The notes under the pieces: generated by a model
Database searches by the model: none
The model's input: the letters and a program-made list of their open reading frames with translations, nothing else
What the model was told of the DNA's origin: nothing
Shown: positions 42,935-54,489 of the stretch, piece by piece
Numbering within the stretch: position 1 is the first letter of the stretch
How the letters are laid out: each line of letters starts with the position of its first letter
NCBI RefSeq assembly: GCF_014633365.1
Contig: NC_068352.1
Span: forward strand, 20,989,310-21,053,309
Reading direction: 5' to 3'
Length of the DNA stretch: 64,000 nucleotides
Source: Diospyros lotus
Lineage: Eukaryota > Streptophyta > Magnoliopsida > Ericales > Ebenaceae
Position numbers and translations under genes: made by a program

Positions 42935-44230
42935 TGTTTTCTTGTCCTTGTTTTCAGCTCCTACCTCTATGGTGGCTAGGTTCAAAAGGTTGCAGACAAA
43001 TTTTCTTCGAGAAGGTATAAGTCATGAGCTTAAGTATCACCTAGTTAGTTGGGTTAAGTTGTTCCCTTCCTCAGTCTGGGGAGGTATGGGGAATGGAAAC
43101 TTGAAGGCTTTCAACAAGGCCATTTCCAGTAAGTGGTTATGGAGGTTTGCATGTGAGACAGTTGGATTATAAAGGAAAGTCATTGAGGCTAGTCATGATT
43201 TAGTGAGATCGCTAGTAACTGGTCAAATAGGTGGCCCCATGGGGCAGATCGTTTGGAAAGCAAACATGAAAATTTTGAAAAAATTATGTTAGGTTAGTGT
43301 CTTCCAAGGTTGGGAATGGGTCATCTGTAAAACTTTGGGTGGATAGATGGTGTAAGAGTAGGTCGTTATATGGAAGTTTTTCTTTTAAGTAACCACTTCT
43401 CTTGTTTGTCTAGCACCGTGATCTTGTCCTTGCAATTCTTGTGAACCTTTCAAGACTGGGAGATTAAAGCCATTACTGCTCTTTTTCCATGCTTCCAGCT
43501 CACTCGAGTATAAGGCAAAGGGAGGACAAATGGGTTTGGTATCCAACAAAAGGAGCCATTTCAGTCCAATCATTTTATGTGGCTTTGCAAGTAAAGGTAG
43601 AGCTAGCTTTTTCCTTGAAATTCTCTTCCAAGTCAAAAGCCCCTCCCCATGTAGCCCTTTTGTCCAGACAACCTATTTTCATTCTTTTTTGACTTGTGAT
43701 AATTTGAGAAAGTGAAGCCTTGTGGTGTAGAAAATATTTGGAAGAAAAGAACTTAACTTCATTCACTCAGCAAGGGTGTATAAATACATGAATACAAGAT
43801 ACCTACTCTCTATAGAAGTCTACTCTATTTACAAGATACTTAAACTATTTAAAACTTAATCATATTCAAATTGACTTATCTTCTTCTCCTTTTTATCTCT
43901 TTATCCTTCCTATAATTTCTCCTTCTTTATCTTCAGCAAACCGACAACTCCTATATTTCCCCATGTAGTTACAGAGTGGTGTTACATATATAAGAAGGAA
44001 GGAGAAGCAGTGGATCATCTTCTCCTCCTCCACTGCGCAGTGGGTCATAATGTTTAGATCCCTGTCGGTCACAATATTCAGAGCCTGTTCTTCCTTCTTT
44101 GTGTAAAATGTGTGATGCTAACATATGCAATGGAATTTTTGTTTTCACATGGGCAAGCTAAGCTTAGTAGAAGATACACGTCAAGTTTGGAGGACTACTT
44201 TCAGTGTTGATGTGCAGATGTGGACAGAAA
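42935..44230 (+). pseudogene. L1-type LINE 3' remnant (ORF2 C-terminal region)
   Basis: Plus strand. Motifs of the C-terminal region of plant L1 LINE polyproteins: SLFSAPTSMVARFKRLQ and the downstream GNGNLKAFNKAISSKWLWRF (42942-43172), then degraded SSKSKAPPHVA (43615-43655) and DNLRK(R)SLVV to 43725. It continues after a solo LTR with TEWCYIYKKEGEAVDHLLL (43969-44030). Further decayed pieces run to about 44230. Numerous stops and frameshifts; the RT domain itself is upstream and not present. Confidence 0.8.
43726..43963 (-). repeat. Solo LTR inside the L1 remnant
   Basis: 238 bp, TGTAGAAAATATTTGG...TATATTTCCCCA in plus order, flanked by TGTGG (43721-43725) and TGTAG (43964-43968), a 5-bp duplication with one change. 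Removing it plus one repeat restores the L1 reading ...LVVTEWCY. The complement has the TATA-like GTATTTATACACCC (about 43775), so the LTR points to the minus strand. Confidence 0.85.
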
Positions 44231-45911
44231 GGGATAGTGACGTAAAATACAATCACACAAAAAACTGAAAGAGCAATTAACAGCAAATCTCAAACCCTAA
44301 ATACAGAGAACAAATCTCAATTCCGTATATCAATTTAACAATCCATCCAAGGCTGCTTTCAGAATTAAATAAGAAATGTTTATATAGGGCATTAATGAAT
44401 CCTATTTAAAAAAATTAAGGTAATGAGAGACTAAGTACAAGAGACAACAAAATTACCAATATGCTAATTTCTTAATTCATGCATTGATTAGATTTTTCAA
44501 AATCAGAACAGACTTTCCTAAAAATTCCAAATCTTTAGATTTAGGTCCTCCACCATTCTACCTGGCTTAGGGGAAAAAAAAAAGAACAACCACTCAACTC
44601 TGGTGAGTTGGTCTGCAAGGACCACCCTAAGGAGCTCAACTCTAGATCTAAGTATCAAAAGTTGGATGAATGGATGTAATGAACGAAGTGTCATTTGAAT
44701 TGGGACAACCTATCCACTTGACTAAGAACCTCTAAATAAAAGCATCTGCGTTGGATGAAGCAATAATCCCATCATTGAGCACAACATTAATCACATCCTT
44801 GCGTTATGGAACAAGCAAAAATCTAGGAGCTTGACAAACAGCAAGAACATCGCTAGGAAAGAAAGCAAGCTCAAATCCTTCATGCAAAAAATATGACTAA
44901 TACTCGTGTCATCAAGTCTCACCTAGTTAATTAAGGCTCATGATTTCTGTTGTATTCATGTCATCAGGTAAATCAAGCAAATATACATTGTGTGTGTGAT
45001 GTAGGGAATGAAACGGTCCCCTAGCTCAAGCACGTAGTATCCTAAAAAGAATGTTAGGTGTATCTTATAAGACAGATACAAACCACAACATAAGCACCTT
45101 CATTACAGTCCCTCACTCTACAAAGCAAAACAAGTTTATAATCAACATTACTCGTTGCAACTTTTTGTTTGATCTCAACATAAAAATCATGGATGTACAT
45201 TTAACAAGTTTACATATTTGGACAATAAGGCAGGGCAAGAAGAATAGTCATGAACAAGAGGGACATAAGAATACCTCTCCAACTAACAATGACTACCCCC
45301 ACAAGCACCTCCTTGACAATCCCTCTCACAAGCTCCATGATGGGAGGTGAAGATGATTCATGTTGGAAATTTGGAGGCCTTTACTTGTTAGTTTGATAGG
45401 TATTAGGTAAATTTTCTTACCCTTGTAACTAAAGACAAAGGTATTTTATTTCTTTTCATGATGTGCGCTGTTAAACGCATGTTTAAGCAAGCTTAAGTGC
45501 AAAGTGTTCTAGTGCTTTTTCTTGTCCAAGAGACGCACACAGATAAGCTCGGCTTAAGCACAAAAAGTGCACACTTTTTTGTTAGGTGCAAGAGGTGGTT
45601 ATTTTTTTATTTTTAATTGTTTTACAGTATTAAGAAAAACAAGAGTTGTTATTGCGTATCCTCATATGAAAATTTTGAAGTGTTGTAGAAGAGAAAATTC
45701 AGTATTTGGTCATGACTTTTTGATATTGGGTGTTGTTAATATAGCTAGAGTTGAAGAGTCTAGATTTAATGTTAGAAGCAAAAGAGGCAATGGGAAAACT
45801 GGAACACCAGCTTCAACTTCTACTTCACGGCCAGTTTTTGTTGAAGAAGTCAATTAGATGGAACTGATGAGGAAGATGACGAGAACTTTTAACACTAATT
45901 GTGAAGATGAC
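44231..45911. other. Unassigned DNA with possible hAT relic
   Basis: No intact gene. 45440-45570 is rich in AAGCTTAAGTGC/GCTTAAGCAC-like inverted motifs. 45720-45895 encodes on the plus strand a basic segment (VRSKRGNGKTGTP) followed after a stop and frameshift by an acidic tail, reminiscent of the end of hAT transposases. Without TIRs this stays a guess. Confidence 0.35.
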
Positions 45912-47740
45912 AATCAGGACCCTAGTCCTAACTAATGTTTTCTTTGAAAATAGAACTGGAATTTGAGGGAGAAATAGAAAGAAATAAGGGAGAGACAGAC
46001 CAAAATGAGGGAGACTGACAGAAAATAGGGGGGAAACCGGAAGAAATGGGGGAGAAATCTAATAGAATTTAGGAGGAAATCAGAGAGAACAATAGAGGCA
46101 AATAAAAGACTTCAATAAATTCTTCATAATTCATACATTGATCTCGGTACTGTGGGGTTACAGCTTTATATAGAAAGCTAATCAATAGTTATTTGTGGCA
46201 GTTACCATTTCTCCATTGCCAATAACTGCTCCTAAATCACTCCACTACCGCCCCGCCCCCCCACTACTCCAGAACTGTAATTCCTATAACATAACTGTAA
46301 TTCCTATAACATAACCACTGATTAAATATGCTAATTAAATATATGACAACTGAAAATAAAAAGAAAATATCTTCCTAATTCATAAGTGTTGTGACATTCC
46401 CTCCCTCTTAAAAGATTTCTTGTCCCCAAGAAATCATGGTCACTAGCTACCTTATTCATCCAATCCCTACAGCTTCTTTTTCTTCTACCATCTCTTAATC
46501 TACTTCAATTTTCCATGCAATTTTCCATAATCTCACACCAAAGTTGTATACATCCGAGCTCTTCCAATCAACACACTAAACAACCCCAAAGGAACCTGCT
46601 CTGATTCTCTTTGTCAAAACCAGATCACTCCATGGTGTATCCACTTCCTCCACCTTTAGTTGGTTTAGTTGGAACAATTTGCCCTTCCTTGACAAACCTA
46701 GAATCACCTTGGACTGTAATGTCCTCTGAATCAATAATGCCTACAAATGGCTGAACTTCTCCATGATAAAGTAGAGGGAGATGCTTCACAAGAGGAGGAT
46801 CTTTGGCTGTGTTCATTGAACTGGTGACAGAGACAGGGTCATATGATTTGACCAAATTCAAATCCCAATCATAAACATCTTTGCCACTGCTTGAACTTGG
46901 CACCTTGCTGTGTTCAACCGCAAATTGCTTAGGACATGTAATGTTAGCAGGATCACCATCAATACCTTCCAAAATTTGATCAGCATTCTCCTTCAGTAGA
47001 CAGTCCTCTATCACAGGGACTGGTCTCTTTTGTTGAATAATTGGATCAAAATTTTCCTTAGAAAGTAATTCTCTTAGAAGACTAACCTGATACATTTTTG
47101 CCATCATGATCATGAGTTCATCCAATTCTTATTGATTTCTTCCTTGAATACTCTCTCCAGCGTCTACATTCTCTCAAGAGTTCCTTCGGCCATCTGCACA
47201 GTCCAAATTCTTCTAAATTCACTTTGGATCATTGCTACAATAACCACCTTGTTTTGATCGGAATCAACTGCTATGAACCCTAAATCACAGCCGAGAAATT
47301 GTTGCTCCAATACCAAATGTCAGGACCTTAGTCCTAACTAATGTTTTCTTTGAAGATAGCATTGGAATTTGAGGGAGAAATAGGAAGAAATAAAGGAGAG
47401 ACAGACCGAAATGTGGGAGACTAACAAAAAGTAGGGGGAAAACTGGAATAAATGGGGGAGAAATCTAAAAGAATTGAGGGAAAAATCAGAGAGAACAATA
47501 AGGGGAACTGAGAGACTTCAATAAATTCTTCATAATTCATACATTGATCTCAGCACTGTGGGGGTTACAGCTTTATATAAAAAGCTAACCAACAATTATT
47601 TGTGGCAATTACCACTCCTCCACTACCAATAATTGCTCTTAAATCACTCCACTACCTCCCCACTACTCCATAACTGTAATTTTTAGAACATAACCACTAA
47701 TTAAATATATAACTAAAAATAAAAAGAAAATAGCAGTGGC
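45912..47740 (-). mobile_element. Non-autonomous LTR retrotransposon
   Basis: 3' LTR 45912-46396 and 5' LTR 47319-47740 (plus order TGTCAGGACC...). The 5' LTR lacks the last ~27 bp present in the other. PBS TGGTATTGGAGCAAC is the complement of about 47304-47318 (a variant of the iMet site). The polypurine tract AAGAGGGAGGGAATG lies at the 3' LTR (complement of 46397-46415). The internal region is only ~920 bp, with a gag-like start (MAEGTLERM, then stop, TLERVFKEEINK) and a separate ORF, but no protease, RT or integrase. Confidence 0.8.
46625..47125 (-). CDS. 166-aa ORF of unknown function in the non-autonomous LTR element
   Basis: MDELMIMMAKMYQVSLLREL... then a middle with KRPVPVIEDCLLKENADQIL and CPKQFAVEHSKVPSSSSGKD, ending ...KGGGSGYTME at TGA near 46625. 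No gag, zinc knuckle or enzyme motif. The open frame follows a decayed gag-like N-terminus (47200-47130), so it could be the remainder of a strongly diverged gag or a captured host segment. Composition is balanced, unlike a random AT-rich frame, and the length is the best in this stretch. Function not assignable. Confidence 0.45.
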   Translation of the reverse strand: MDELMIMMAKMYQVSLLRELLSKENFDPIIQQKRPVPVIEDCLLKENADQILEGIDGDPANITCPKQFAVEHSKVPSSSSGKDVYDWDLNLVKSYDPVSVTSSMNTAKDPPLVKHLPLLYHGEVQPFVGIIDSEDITVQGDSRFVKEGQIVPTKPTKGGGSGYTME

Positions 47741-47744
47741 CAAT

Positions 47745-48134
47745 CACCATAAGTTCTTGGGAACAAGAATTCTCCCAAGGAAAGGGGAATTGTTACGACC
47801 CAAAGAAATATTAGGAATTATCTAATACTGTATTTTCTTCTTGTTGTACTTGTTGCTTTACTTGTTGTACCTTTCAGTTAGACAGCCTATAAATAGGCTA
47901 GAGTAGGTAGAGAATGTATGTTGTTGAATGATATTGAATTTTTTACTCTCTCTCAACATCTATGATCTCTCTCCCGATCCCTCTGATTCACTCTCTTTCT
48001 CTGTTTTGTCTGCATTTCTCCCTCTATTCTTGTTGTTATCTCCCTCTCTTTTAGTCTAATTCTCCCTCCAATTCTCTTTGTTCTAATTCTATCTTCTCGA
48101 TTCCTTTCAATTTTCCTATTCAAACCCTAGGAAC
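47745..48134 (+). repeat. Gypsy 3' end and LTR, plus strand
   Basis: A ~45-bp 3' internal remnant, then a polypurine tract AAGGAAAGGGGAAT (to 47790), then an LTR starting TGTTACGACCC at 47791. TATA-like GCCTATAAATAGGC at 47884-47897, CT-rich 47990-48120. The end near 48134 (CTAGGAACA) is tentative. The rest of this element is absent. Confidence 0.65.
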
Positions 48135-48561
48135 ATGATAATGACTTTCTTAATCCACCTAGAGCCAATTCATTCCTCCCGGCTGTCAGATCCGAAATCT
48201 AACAAGGGAGAATTCTCTCCAATTGAGAGAGAATTACACAGGAATGTAGAGGAAAGGAGGTAATGATAGAGAACTGAAAGGGGAGAATTGAGAGAGAGAG
48301 AGAGACTTAGGAGGGAAAATAGACTAATTCAATTATCGAAAAATCATGTCTAACAATGAGCCAGGTCAGTCTTTTATACTGCCTCAACTGGGGGAATGGC
48401 GCCAAAGCAGTTGCCAAGTCCCTTCTAGAACCCGTGCAACTTGCCACCAACTAGCATACAACTTGCATTGCTGGAATATTATTCCAGCAAGCAAATTCCC
48501 TCCAAAATACAAATGCAAATATAATTTGCAAAAATAAGAATCCACAACGTAGTTACGTGAT

Positions 48562-48705
48562 AGCTTCCCCCCTCCTTCAATTATTTATTGTTCTCAAGAA
48601 ATATGCAGCAGGCTTGTTGAATTAGGAAATTAACTATAGCTTCCCCCCTCCAATTATTTATTGTTCTCAAGAAATATGCAGCAGGCTTGTTGAATTAGGA
48701 AATTG
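48562..48705. repeat. Tandem duplication at the gypsy polypurine tract
   Basis: Two copies of ~71 bp, starting TAGCTTCCCCCCTCC and ending AATTAGGAAATT, so the polypurine tract (minus strand) is present twice. Confidence 0.9.
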
Positions 48706-48741
48706 CCTTAGTCTGGTAGGTACTCCCAGGTGTTGTTGTCA

Positions 48742-49500
48742 TCATGGAGAGATAACCCTTTGACCAGCACTTAGGTATGATTCGAGACACCGATTCACAC
48801 TTTCCAATTGTCCATCCGTCTCTGGATGATGGGCAATGGACATATGTAATTTAGTGCCTAGGGTCCTTAGTAACTCCTTCCAAAACAGGCTAGTAAAGAT
48901 CTTGTCCCTATCTGAAACAATGGACCGAGGTACCCCATACATTTTCACCACATTATCCAAGGAAATGGCTAAATTTGGTAAACCTATCAACAACCACTAG
49001 GATGCAATCCCTACCCTCAGACCTTGGCAACCCTTCAATGAAGTCCATCGTCACATTAGTCCAAGCCTCCTCTAGAACGGCTAGAGGTTGCAGTAGGACA
49101 AGTCAAGCCATTGTCTCGTGCTTACATCTTTTGCATACATCACAGTTCATTACATAGTCCATTACGAATTTCTTAAGCTATGGCCAATAAAAAAATAGCC
49201 TGACTTGCCTATAAGTATTCTGAATCCCCGAGTGACCTCCCAAAGGGGAGCTATGGAGTGTGTGTAAGATATGATTCCTCAATGCCATATTCTCGCCAAC
49301 CACCAATCTGCCCTTGTATCTAATCACCCCATTTGTAAGAGTATAGCCCGGTCTACAACTCCCATTAACACTTAGTTGCTCCAATAAGTCCTTGGCCCAT
49401 GCTCTTTGCTGATAACTATCAATGACCTCTTGGAACCAATCAAGCACCATCAAGGTAATAGCAGCCAACTCACATCCTTCCTGACAGCATGACAGGCATC
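48742..49500 (-). pseudogene. Gypsy integrase
   Basis: Minus strand. The zinc-binding region GGHSGIQNTYRQVRLFFYWP then CDVCKRCKHET (49260-49110), the catalytic core start [26 protein letters not shown] (read in two blocks, 49050-48975), then [14 protein letters not shown] and [20 protein letters not shown] with the catalytic Glu replaced in context (usual Q.E.VNR kept). Stops at several points including after FFYWP. Confidence 0.88.
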
Positions 49501-49517
49501 GGCAGTCACATTCTCCT

Positions 49518-49740
49518 TCCCTCTTCTAAATTGTATCACGTAGTCCAATCCCATCAGCTTTGTCATCCCCTTCTTCTACAAATGGGAATGTAATTTCTAT
49601 TGTAACAGAAATTTGTAACTCTCTAAATTGTATCACATAGTCCAATCCCATCAGCTTTGCCATCCCCTTCTTCTACAAATGGGAATGTAATTTCTATTGT
49701 AACAAAAATTTGTGACTCTCATGATCTGTTTTTATAATGA
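49518..49740. repeat. About 103-bp tandem duplication in gypsy RNase H/linker
   Basis: CTAAATTGTATCACGTAGTC...GTAACAGAAATTTGTAACTCT is repeated directly with a few changes. It breaks the linker coding between RNase H and integrase. Confidence 0.88.
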
Positions 49741-49760
49741 ATCTCTCACCTTCCAAGCAG

Positions 49761-50915
49761 CAATGTTATTAAAGGCATGCCTAGGCGCAAGGCGCACCCT
49801 GGGCGCCTGAAAGCATTCCAGGCGAGCGCAGACCAAAAGGCGCGACAAGGCGCGCCTTGGATTGTTTTTCAAGGTTTTTATTTCACTGTTTGTTACTTTA
49901 TTTATTTTTTTACTATTTAGGGTTTAAATTTATTGCTTCAACTATAAATTTGACAACAAGTAAAAAGGCTACTACTTCAAATGCTCCAATTGAATTTGAA
50001 CTAGATGAAGATGGATAAGGAGAATTGAACAAATTCAAGGCATGCAATAACAAAATGCAACATTAAGTCACCAACATAGCACCCCCATACTTGCAACCAT
50101 CTTTCTTAGGCTTTTATATATCACCTATGATCTCTAGATGCAAGAAGTGGACAAAAAGGGAAAAAGAAAATTATATTTTCATAGGCCCAAGTTAAATAGT
50201 GCTTTTCCTTAGTTTTCCATCTTCCTTGATTGTGTTTCATTTACTTCAACAATGTTTTGTTAAAACTGTTCAAGTCTCGATTTTCTTAAGATTATATTAT
50301 TCCAATAATAAAAAGTCAAACTACACTCAATATCTAATGATTAACATTCTATTGGCGTGATCAATATTTATAAACACCACAGAGGCTGAGTTTTCATTAT
50401 ACAAAGAAAGATGCAAATTCAAGTCTAGTATATTACCTACCAAAAAAATGTATGAAACTATCATCACACTTCTAAACCATAGAAATCATCCAATAAGAGA
50501 GTAGATGATGTGGAAGAAGATATTAAAGATGATATTTCTAATGATGAAAATATAAAAATCTTTGATCTTAATGATGAAGATGATTTTTAGATTATTTAAA
50601 ATACATAATTAGTTAATCTTAATTAAAATTTAAGACCTATAAATTTTTTTAAGATTTAATTTAAGTTGACTTAAAGACTTTTATATTACATTTTTTATTA
50701 TTCTTTTCATTAGTATATGTTGAATTTTTTAATTTCCTTAATAACATACTTGTAAATATGTCATTAGGAGTTAAGACTTATTTTATACCTTATTTTTCAA
50801 GTAGGATATATATTTTTCTTTTTTTTAGTAAGCATGTGCCTAGATCTATAGGCGCGCACTTCAGGCTCCAACACCCTTTTGCGCCTCAGTGAGCCTCGAG
50901 CCTTTAATAACACTA
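49761..50915. mobile_element. Non-autonomous hAT element
   Basis: Ends CAATGTTATTAAAGGC and, complemented, TAGTGTTATTAAAGGC. Flanked by 8-bp duplications CCAAGCAG (49753-49760) and CCAAGTAG (50916-50923), one mismatch. Subterminal GGCGCGCCTTGG-type motifs on both sides, a hallmark of a plant hAT family. The interior, 49980-50590, has scraps of a transposase reading (STTSNAPIEFELDEDG near the left; an acidic DVEEDIKDDISNDE tail ending TTTTAG near 50590). 1155 bp, no intact transposase. It interrupts gypsy RNase H. Confidence 0.88.
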
Positions 50916-50923
50916 CCAAGTAG

Positions 50924-52069
50924 TGCATCCACTTCTCCACCGCCATTAGCATAGCTAGGAGTTCCTTTTCATAAATGTTGAGGCCTTGGTGTCTAGGGCT
51001 CAAAGCCTAGCTAAGGAAAGCCAAAGGCCTCCCCTCCTAAGATAGTATTGCCCCAATTCCCACCCCACTGGCATCTATCTTAAGTGTGAAAGGCTTGCTA
51101 AAATTTGGCAGCCCCAGCACTGGTACTTCATTCATGGCCCTTTTAAGTTTGCTCAAATGCCTCATCTACTTTTTGGTCCCATTTAAATCCCTCCTCCTTA
51201 AGTTGGTTAGTCAATAGCTTACTGATTAGACCATAATTCTTCACAAACTTCCTATAGTACCCTGTAAGCCCCAAAAACCCTCTCAAAGCTCTGATGTTAG
51301 TAGGCTTAGGCCAAGCTGTAATAGCCTCAACCTTTTGAGGGTCAGTCCCCACTCCTTCCTTAGATATAACATGCCCAAGTACTCAATTTGAGTCTGTGCA
51401 AAGACACACTTAAACCTTTTGAGATACAACTGATTGAATCGCAAGACCTTAAACGTAGTCCTAAGGTGCTCTAGGTGCTGTTCAAAGGAAGAGTTGTATA
51501 TTAAGATATCATCAAATAAAACTAGGACAAATTTTCTAAGGTAGGGTTCAAAAATCCAGTTCATGAGTGCTTGAAATGTAGCAAGGGCATTGGTAAGGCC
51601 AAAAGGCATGATTATAAATTCATAATGGCCATGGTGTGTTCTAAAAGCAGTTTTGGGAATATCAGGTGGGTTCATTCTTATCTGGTGGTAACCGGATCAT
51701 AGGTCTAATTTAGAAAAAAACTAAGGCATGTTTAAGTTCATCAGGTAGGTTTTCAATGATAGGTGTGGGAAATTTATCTTTGATGGTAATGGCATTTAGT
51801 TGTCTATAATCGACACAAAAACGCCATGTCCCATCTTTCTTTATGACCAATAGAACAGGAGAGGCAAAAGGGCTATGACTTGGTCTGATGATTGATTGAG
51901 ACAACATGTCCCTAACCAATCTCTCAATCTCTATTCTTAGTTTAGGTGGGTATCTATATGATCTGATATTAACAGGTTCAATGTTTGGTTTAAGTGGGAT
52001 AGAATGGTCCAAGGGTCTCTCGGGTGGTAGAGACTTAGGTTCTACAAATAGGTCTTGATATTCAACCAA
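50924..52069 (-). pseudogene. Gypsy reverse transcriptase and RNase H start
   Basis: Minus strand from 52069: [60 protein letters not shown], then after stops and a small frameshift [31 protein letters not shown] (catalytic FDD intact, about 51510) and YLGMLY. The RNase H/connection part [23 protein letters not shown] and MSPRHQGLNIYEKELLAMLM up to the hAT insertion follows. Three frames are used; stops at 51710 and 51283 separate blocks. Confidence 0.9.
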
Positions 52070-53389
52070 TAATAAGTTAGATACCTGCCATGTAGACCTT
52101 CAGTGCTTGTGGCCGATTATGGAATCATTCCCCTCTGCTTCCTCCTAGTCTCCCACTCTTCTCTAGCCTCAACTGAGAATAATTGGGCCACTTGAGACAT
52201 TTTCCTTCGAAATAGCTGGTGCAACTTCTTCCCTTTCAAATCTGCTTCAAATACTTCACCCTGCATAAGCAAGCTGACTTGCTTATCCCTCCGCTATTTC
52301 CACTACACACCTGACCTGTTCAACATGCCATTCTGTAGCTTCCGTAACTCTAGGATTTTTAGTTGTAGTTGAAATATTATTTGTTCCTTTATTTCTGCAT
52401 TCAGTTGGAATCTTTATCTTGTGAGTTGTTGGAACCCCTAGTATAAATGGGGAGTAATCTTGAATAAAAAGGAAGGGAAGTTTCCCACTTTAACTCTCAA
52501 GCCTACTGGTTCAAGCTATCCAAATTAGCCTAAATTCTCTTCACAGTCTACAAACTAAGAGATTTCTACTTCTTTTTTTGCTTGTGTGACAATGTTCCAC
52601 GGTTAGATCAAAAAGCTAAGGATGATTTAAATGGAACATTCTTATAATCACCAAATCAAATTGGAACAAGATAACAAGACATTCCTCCATGACTGGTAAG
52701 GTGGTTGTGTTTACCCAAGTTATCTAAAATGGCTTAGATCTGGCTCTACCTTAAGATTTAACCTAATAATGGTAGACCTAGAAACCAATTTCATAGTACT
52801 TTTCTCCATGACTAACAATCCCCCCTCTCCACTCTTAATGCACATTTGAAAATACTAGTTCAGTTCTACTCAACATTATCTACAGTCTCAAAAGTGGCAT
52901 GCAAAGAGGCGCGTACTAGATAAAAAACAAAGTGGAAAATAGAAGCAAATGGGATAAAAGGAGATACTATTGAGTTATTGCTATTGTTCATGTGATCGCA
53001 ATAAGCTACCTTTTGAATTTCTTCCCTCCTCTTACCTTTTTTTTGTAGTTGGAAAGGTTACCATGCATAGACCACGAAAAGGCAAGTTAGAGAAAAGTTA
53101 TCATAGATTGGCTAAAGCACGTGAAGACACATGGTTAGCCTTCTAAGTTGCTACTCTACTAGTTAACCCTCTCTCTCATTCGCCCTCTATTCTCGTATTT
53201 ATGGCTTAGTGATGCAATCAACACGCAATCAATATATTTCTTCTCTCTAAAATTCTAACATGCTGCATTGCTACTCTCTTTGGGCTTATAATTGAGTGAC
53301 AGTTATAATATTATGAAAGCAGTTTAGTTTTGTTTATTCTTCATTTTCCTTATATTAGGTTTTTTAATTTATTTTTTTTTTAGTATTGC
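52070..53389. other. Gypsy upstream remnant and unassigned DNA
   Basis: 52080-52300 on the minus strand has short stretches in the expected position of gypsy protease/gag linker (RFERGKKLHQLFRRKMSQVA) but with stops. Beyond 52300 nothing is recognised. No 5' LTR or PBS of the gypsy element was found. Confidence 0.4.
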
Positions 53390-53508
53390 TATTATTGCCA
53401 CAAACTCCACTTGGGGATGTTATCCACTGTCGGTTCCAAGCCCGGATAAAAGAGGAGAGTTGTGTTAGGTAGCTAACAGCCAACGTAAAACCTAGTCAAA
53501 TCTAAAAC

Positions 53509-54489
53509 ATGAACTCTAGACAAATTATGAAAAACTGTTGGGGCGTAACCCTTCATAGCGACACGCTACACTGCCCGCGTGTAGTGTCGAGTGAGCTAGG
53601 GCCGCTGCATCGCCGCCCGGATGTAGTAACAAATGAGCAAGGATCCTCGCATTTGCTTGGACGGATATGGGTAAAGAAGTTAGTCCAAAATCAAAATCAA
53701 AAACAAAATCAAAATCAAATTCAAAGTCAAGGCCAAACCCAAAATCATAGATTAAGGATTGGGTCATGGAACATAGGAATATTAACAGACAAAGCTATGG
53801 AAGTGGTAGATGTGATGATTAGGAGAAAAATTAATATTATGTGCCTTCAAGAGATGAGATGGATAGGAAAAAAAGCAAAAACTTTATCAGAAACTAGATA
53901 TAAAATATGGTACACAAAAAATGATCGAACGAAAAATAGAGTGGGGATTATTATGAATAAAAACTTAGTAGATGAGGTAGTGGATGTAAAGAGAATAGGG
54001 GATAGGATTATTATGGTGAAGGTTAGTCTAGGAAGAATGACTATGAATATCTTTAGTACATATGCACCACAAGCGGGGTTAGGTGGGGAGATAAAAGCAA
54101 AATTCTAGGAGGACCTAGAGGGACTCATATAAATGATACTAAGAGGAGAGAAAGTGATTATGGGAGGTGACTTAAATGGTCATGTGGGTAGAGACGGAAA
54201 CGGTTATAGAGAGGTACATGGAGGGTATGGATTCGGGGAAATTAATAATGAGAGCAAGTCTATTCTAGATTTTGCTATGGCATATGGGCTCATCATAACC
54301 AATACTAGGTTCAAAAAAAAGGACAAACACTTAATCACATATAAAAATGTCACATCAAGCACCCAAATAGATTACTTTCTCATGAGACAAGAGGATCAGA
54401 TATGTTGTAGGGATTGTAAGGTGATACCGGGAGAGTGTTTGACTACTCAACATAAACTTTTAGTACTTGACATCCAAGTAAGAAATTAG
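53509..54489 (+). pseudogene. RTE LINE apurinic-type endonuclease
   Basis: After a Gln/Asn-rich low-complexity N-terminus (NQNQKQNQNQ, from CAAAAT repeats at 53690-53745) comes the endonuclease: LRIGSWNIG, MCLQEMRWIG with catalytic E, FSTYAPQAGL, then stop TAG at 54106-54108 in place of Trp (FWEDLEG). The same frame continues with MGGDLNGHVG (D and N of the active site) and ITNTRF, then QIDYFLM and TTQHKLLV. Ends TAG 54487-54489 where the family has Trp (NWKRK). Confidence 0.93.

Larger units (their letters stand above)
48184..52069 (-). mobile_element. Ty3/gypsy element, minus strand, 3' part
   Basis: The 3' LTR is about 48184-48565 (plus order TGTCAGATCCGAAATC...). It is followed inward by a polypurine tract (GGAGGGGGGAAGC on the minus strand) and, with increasing coordinate, integrase, RNase H (split by a hAT element) and RT to 52069. 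gag, protease and the 5' LTR were not found to the right. Chromovirus-like by motif. Confidence 0.85.
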
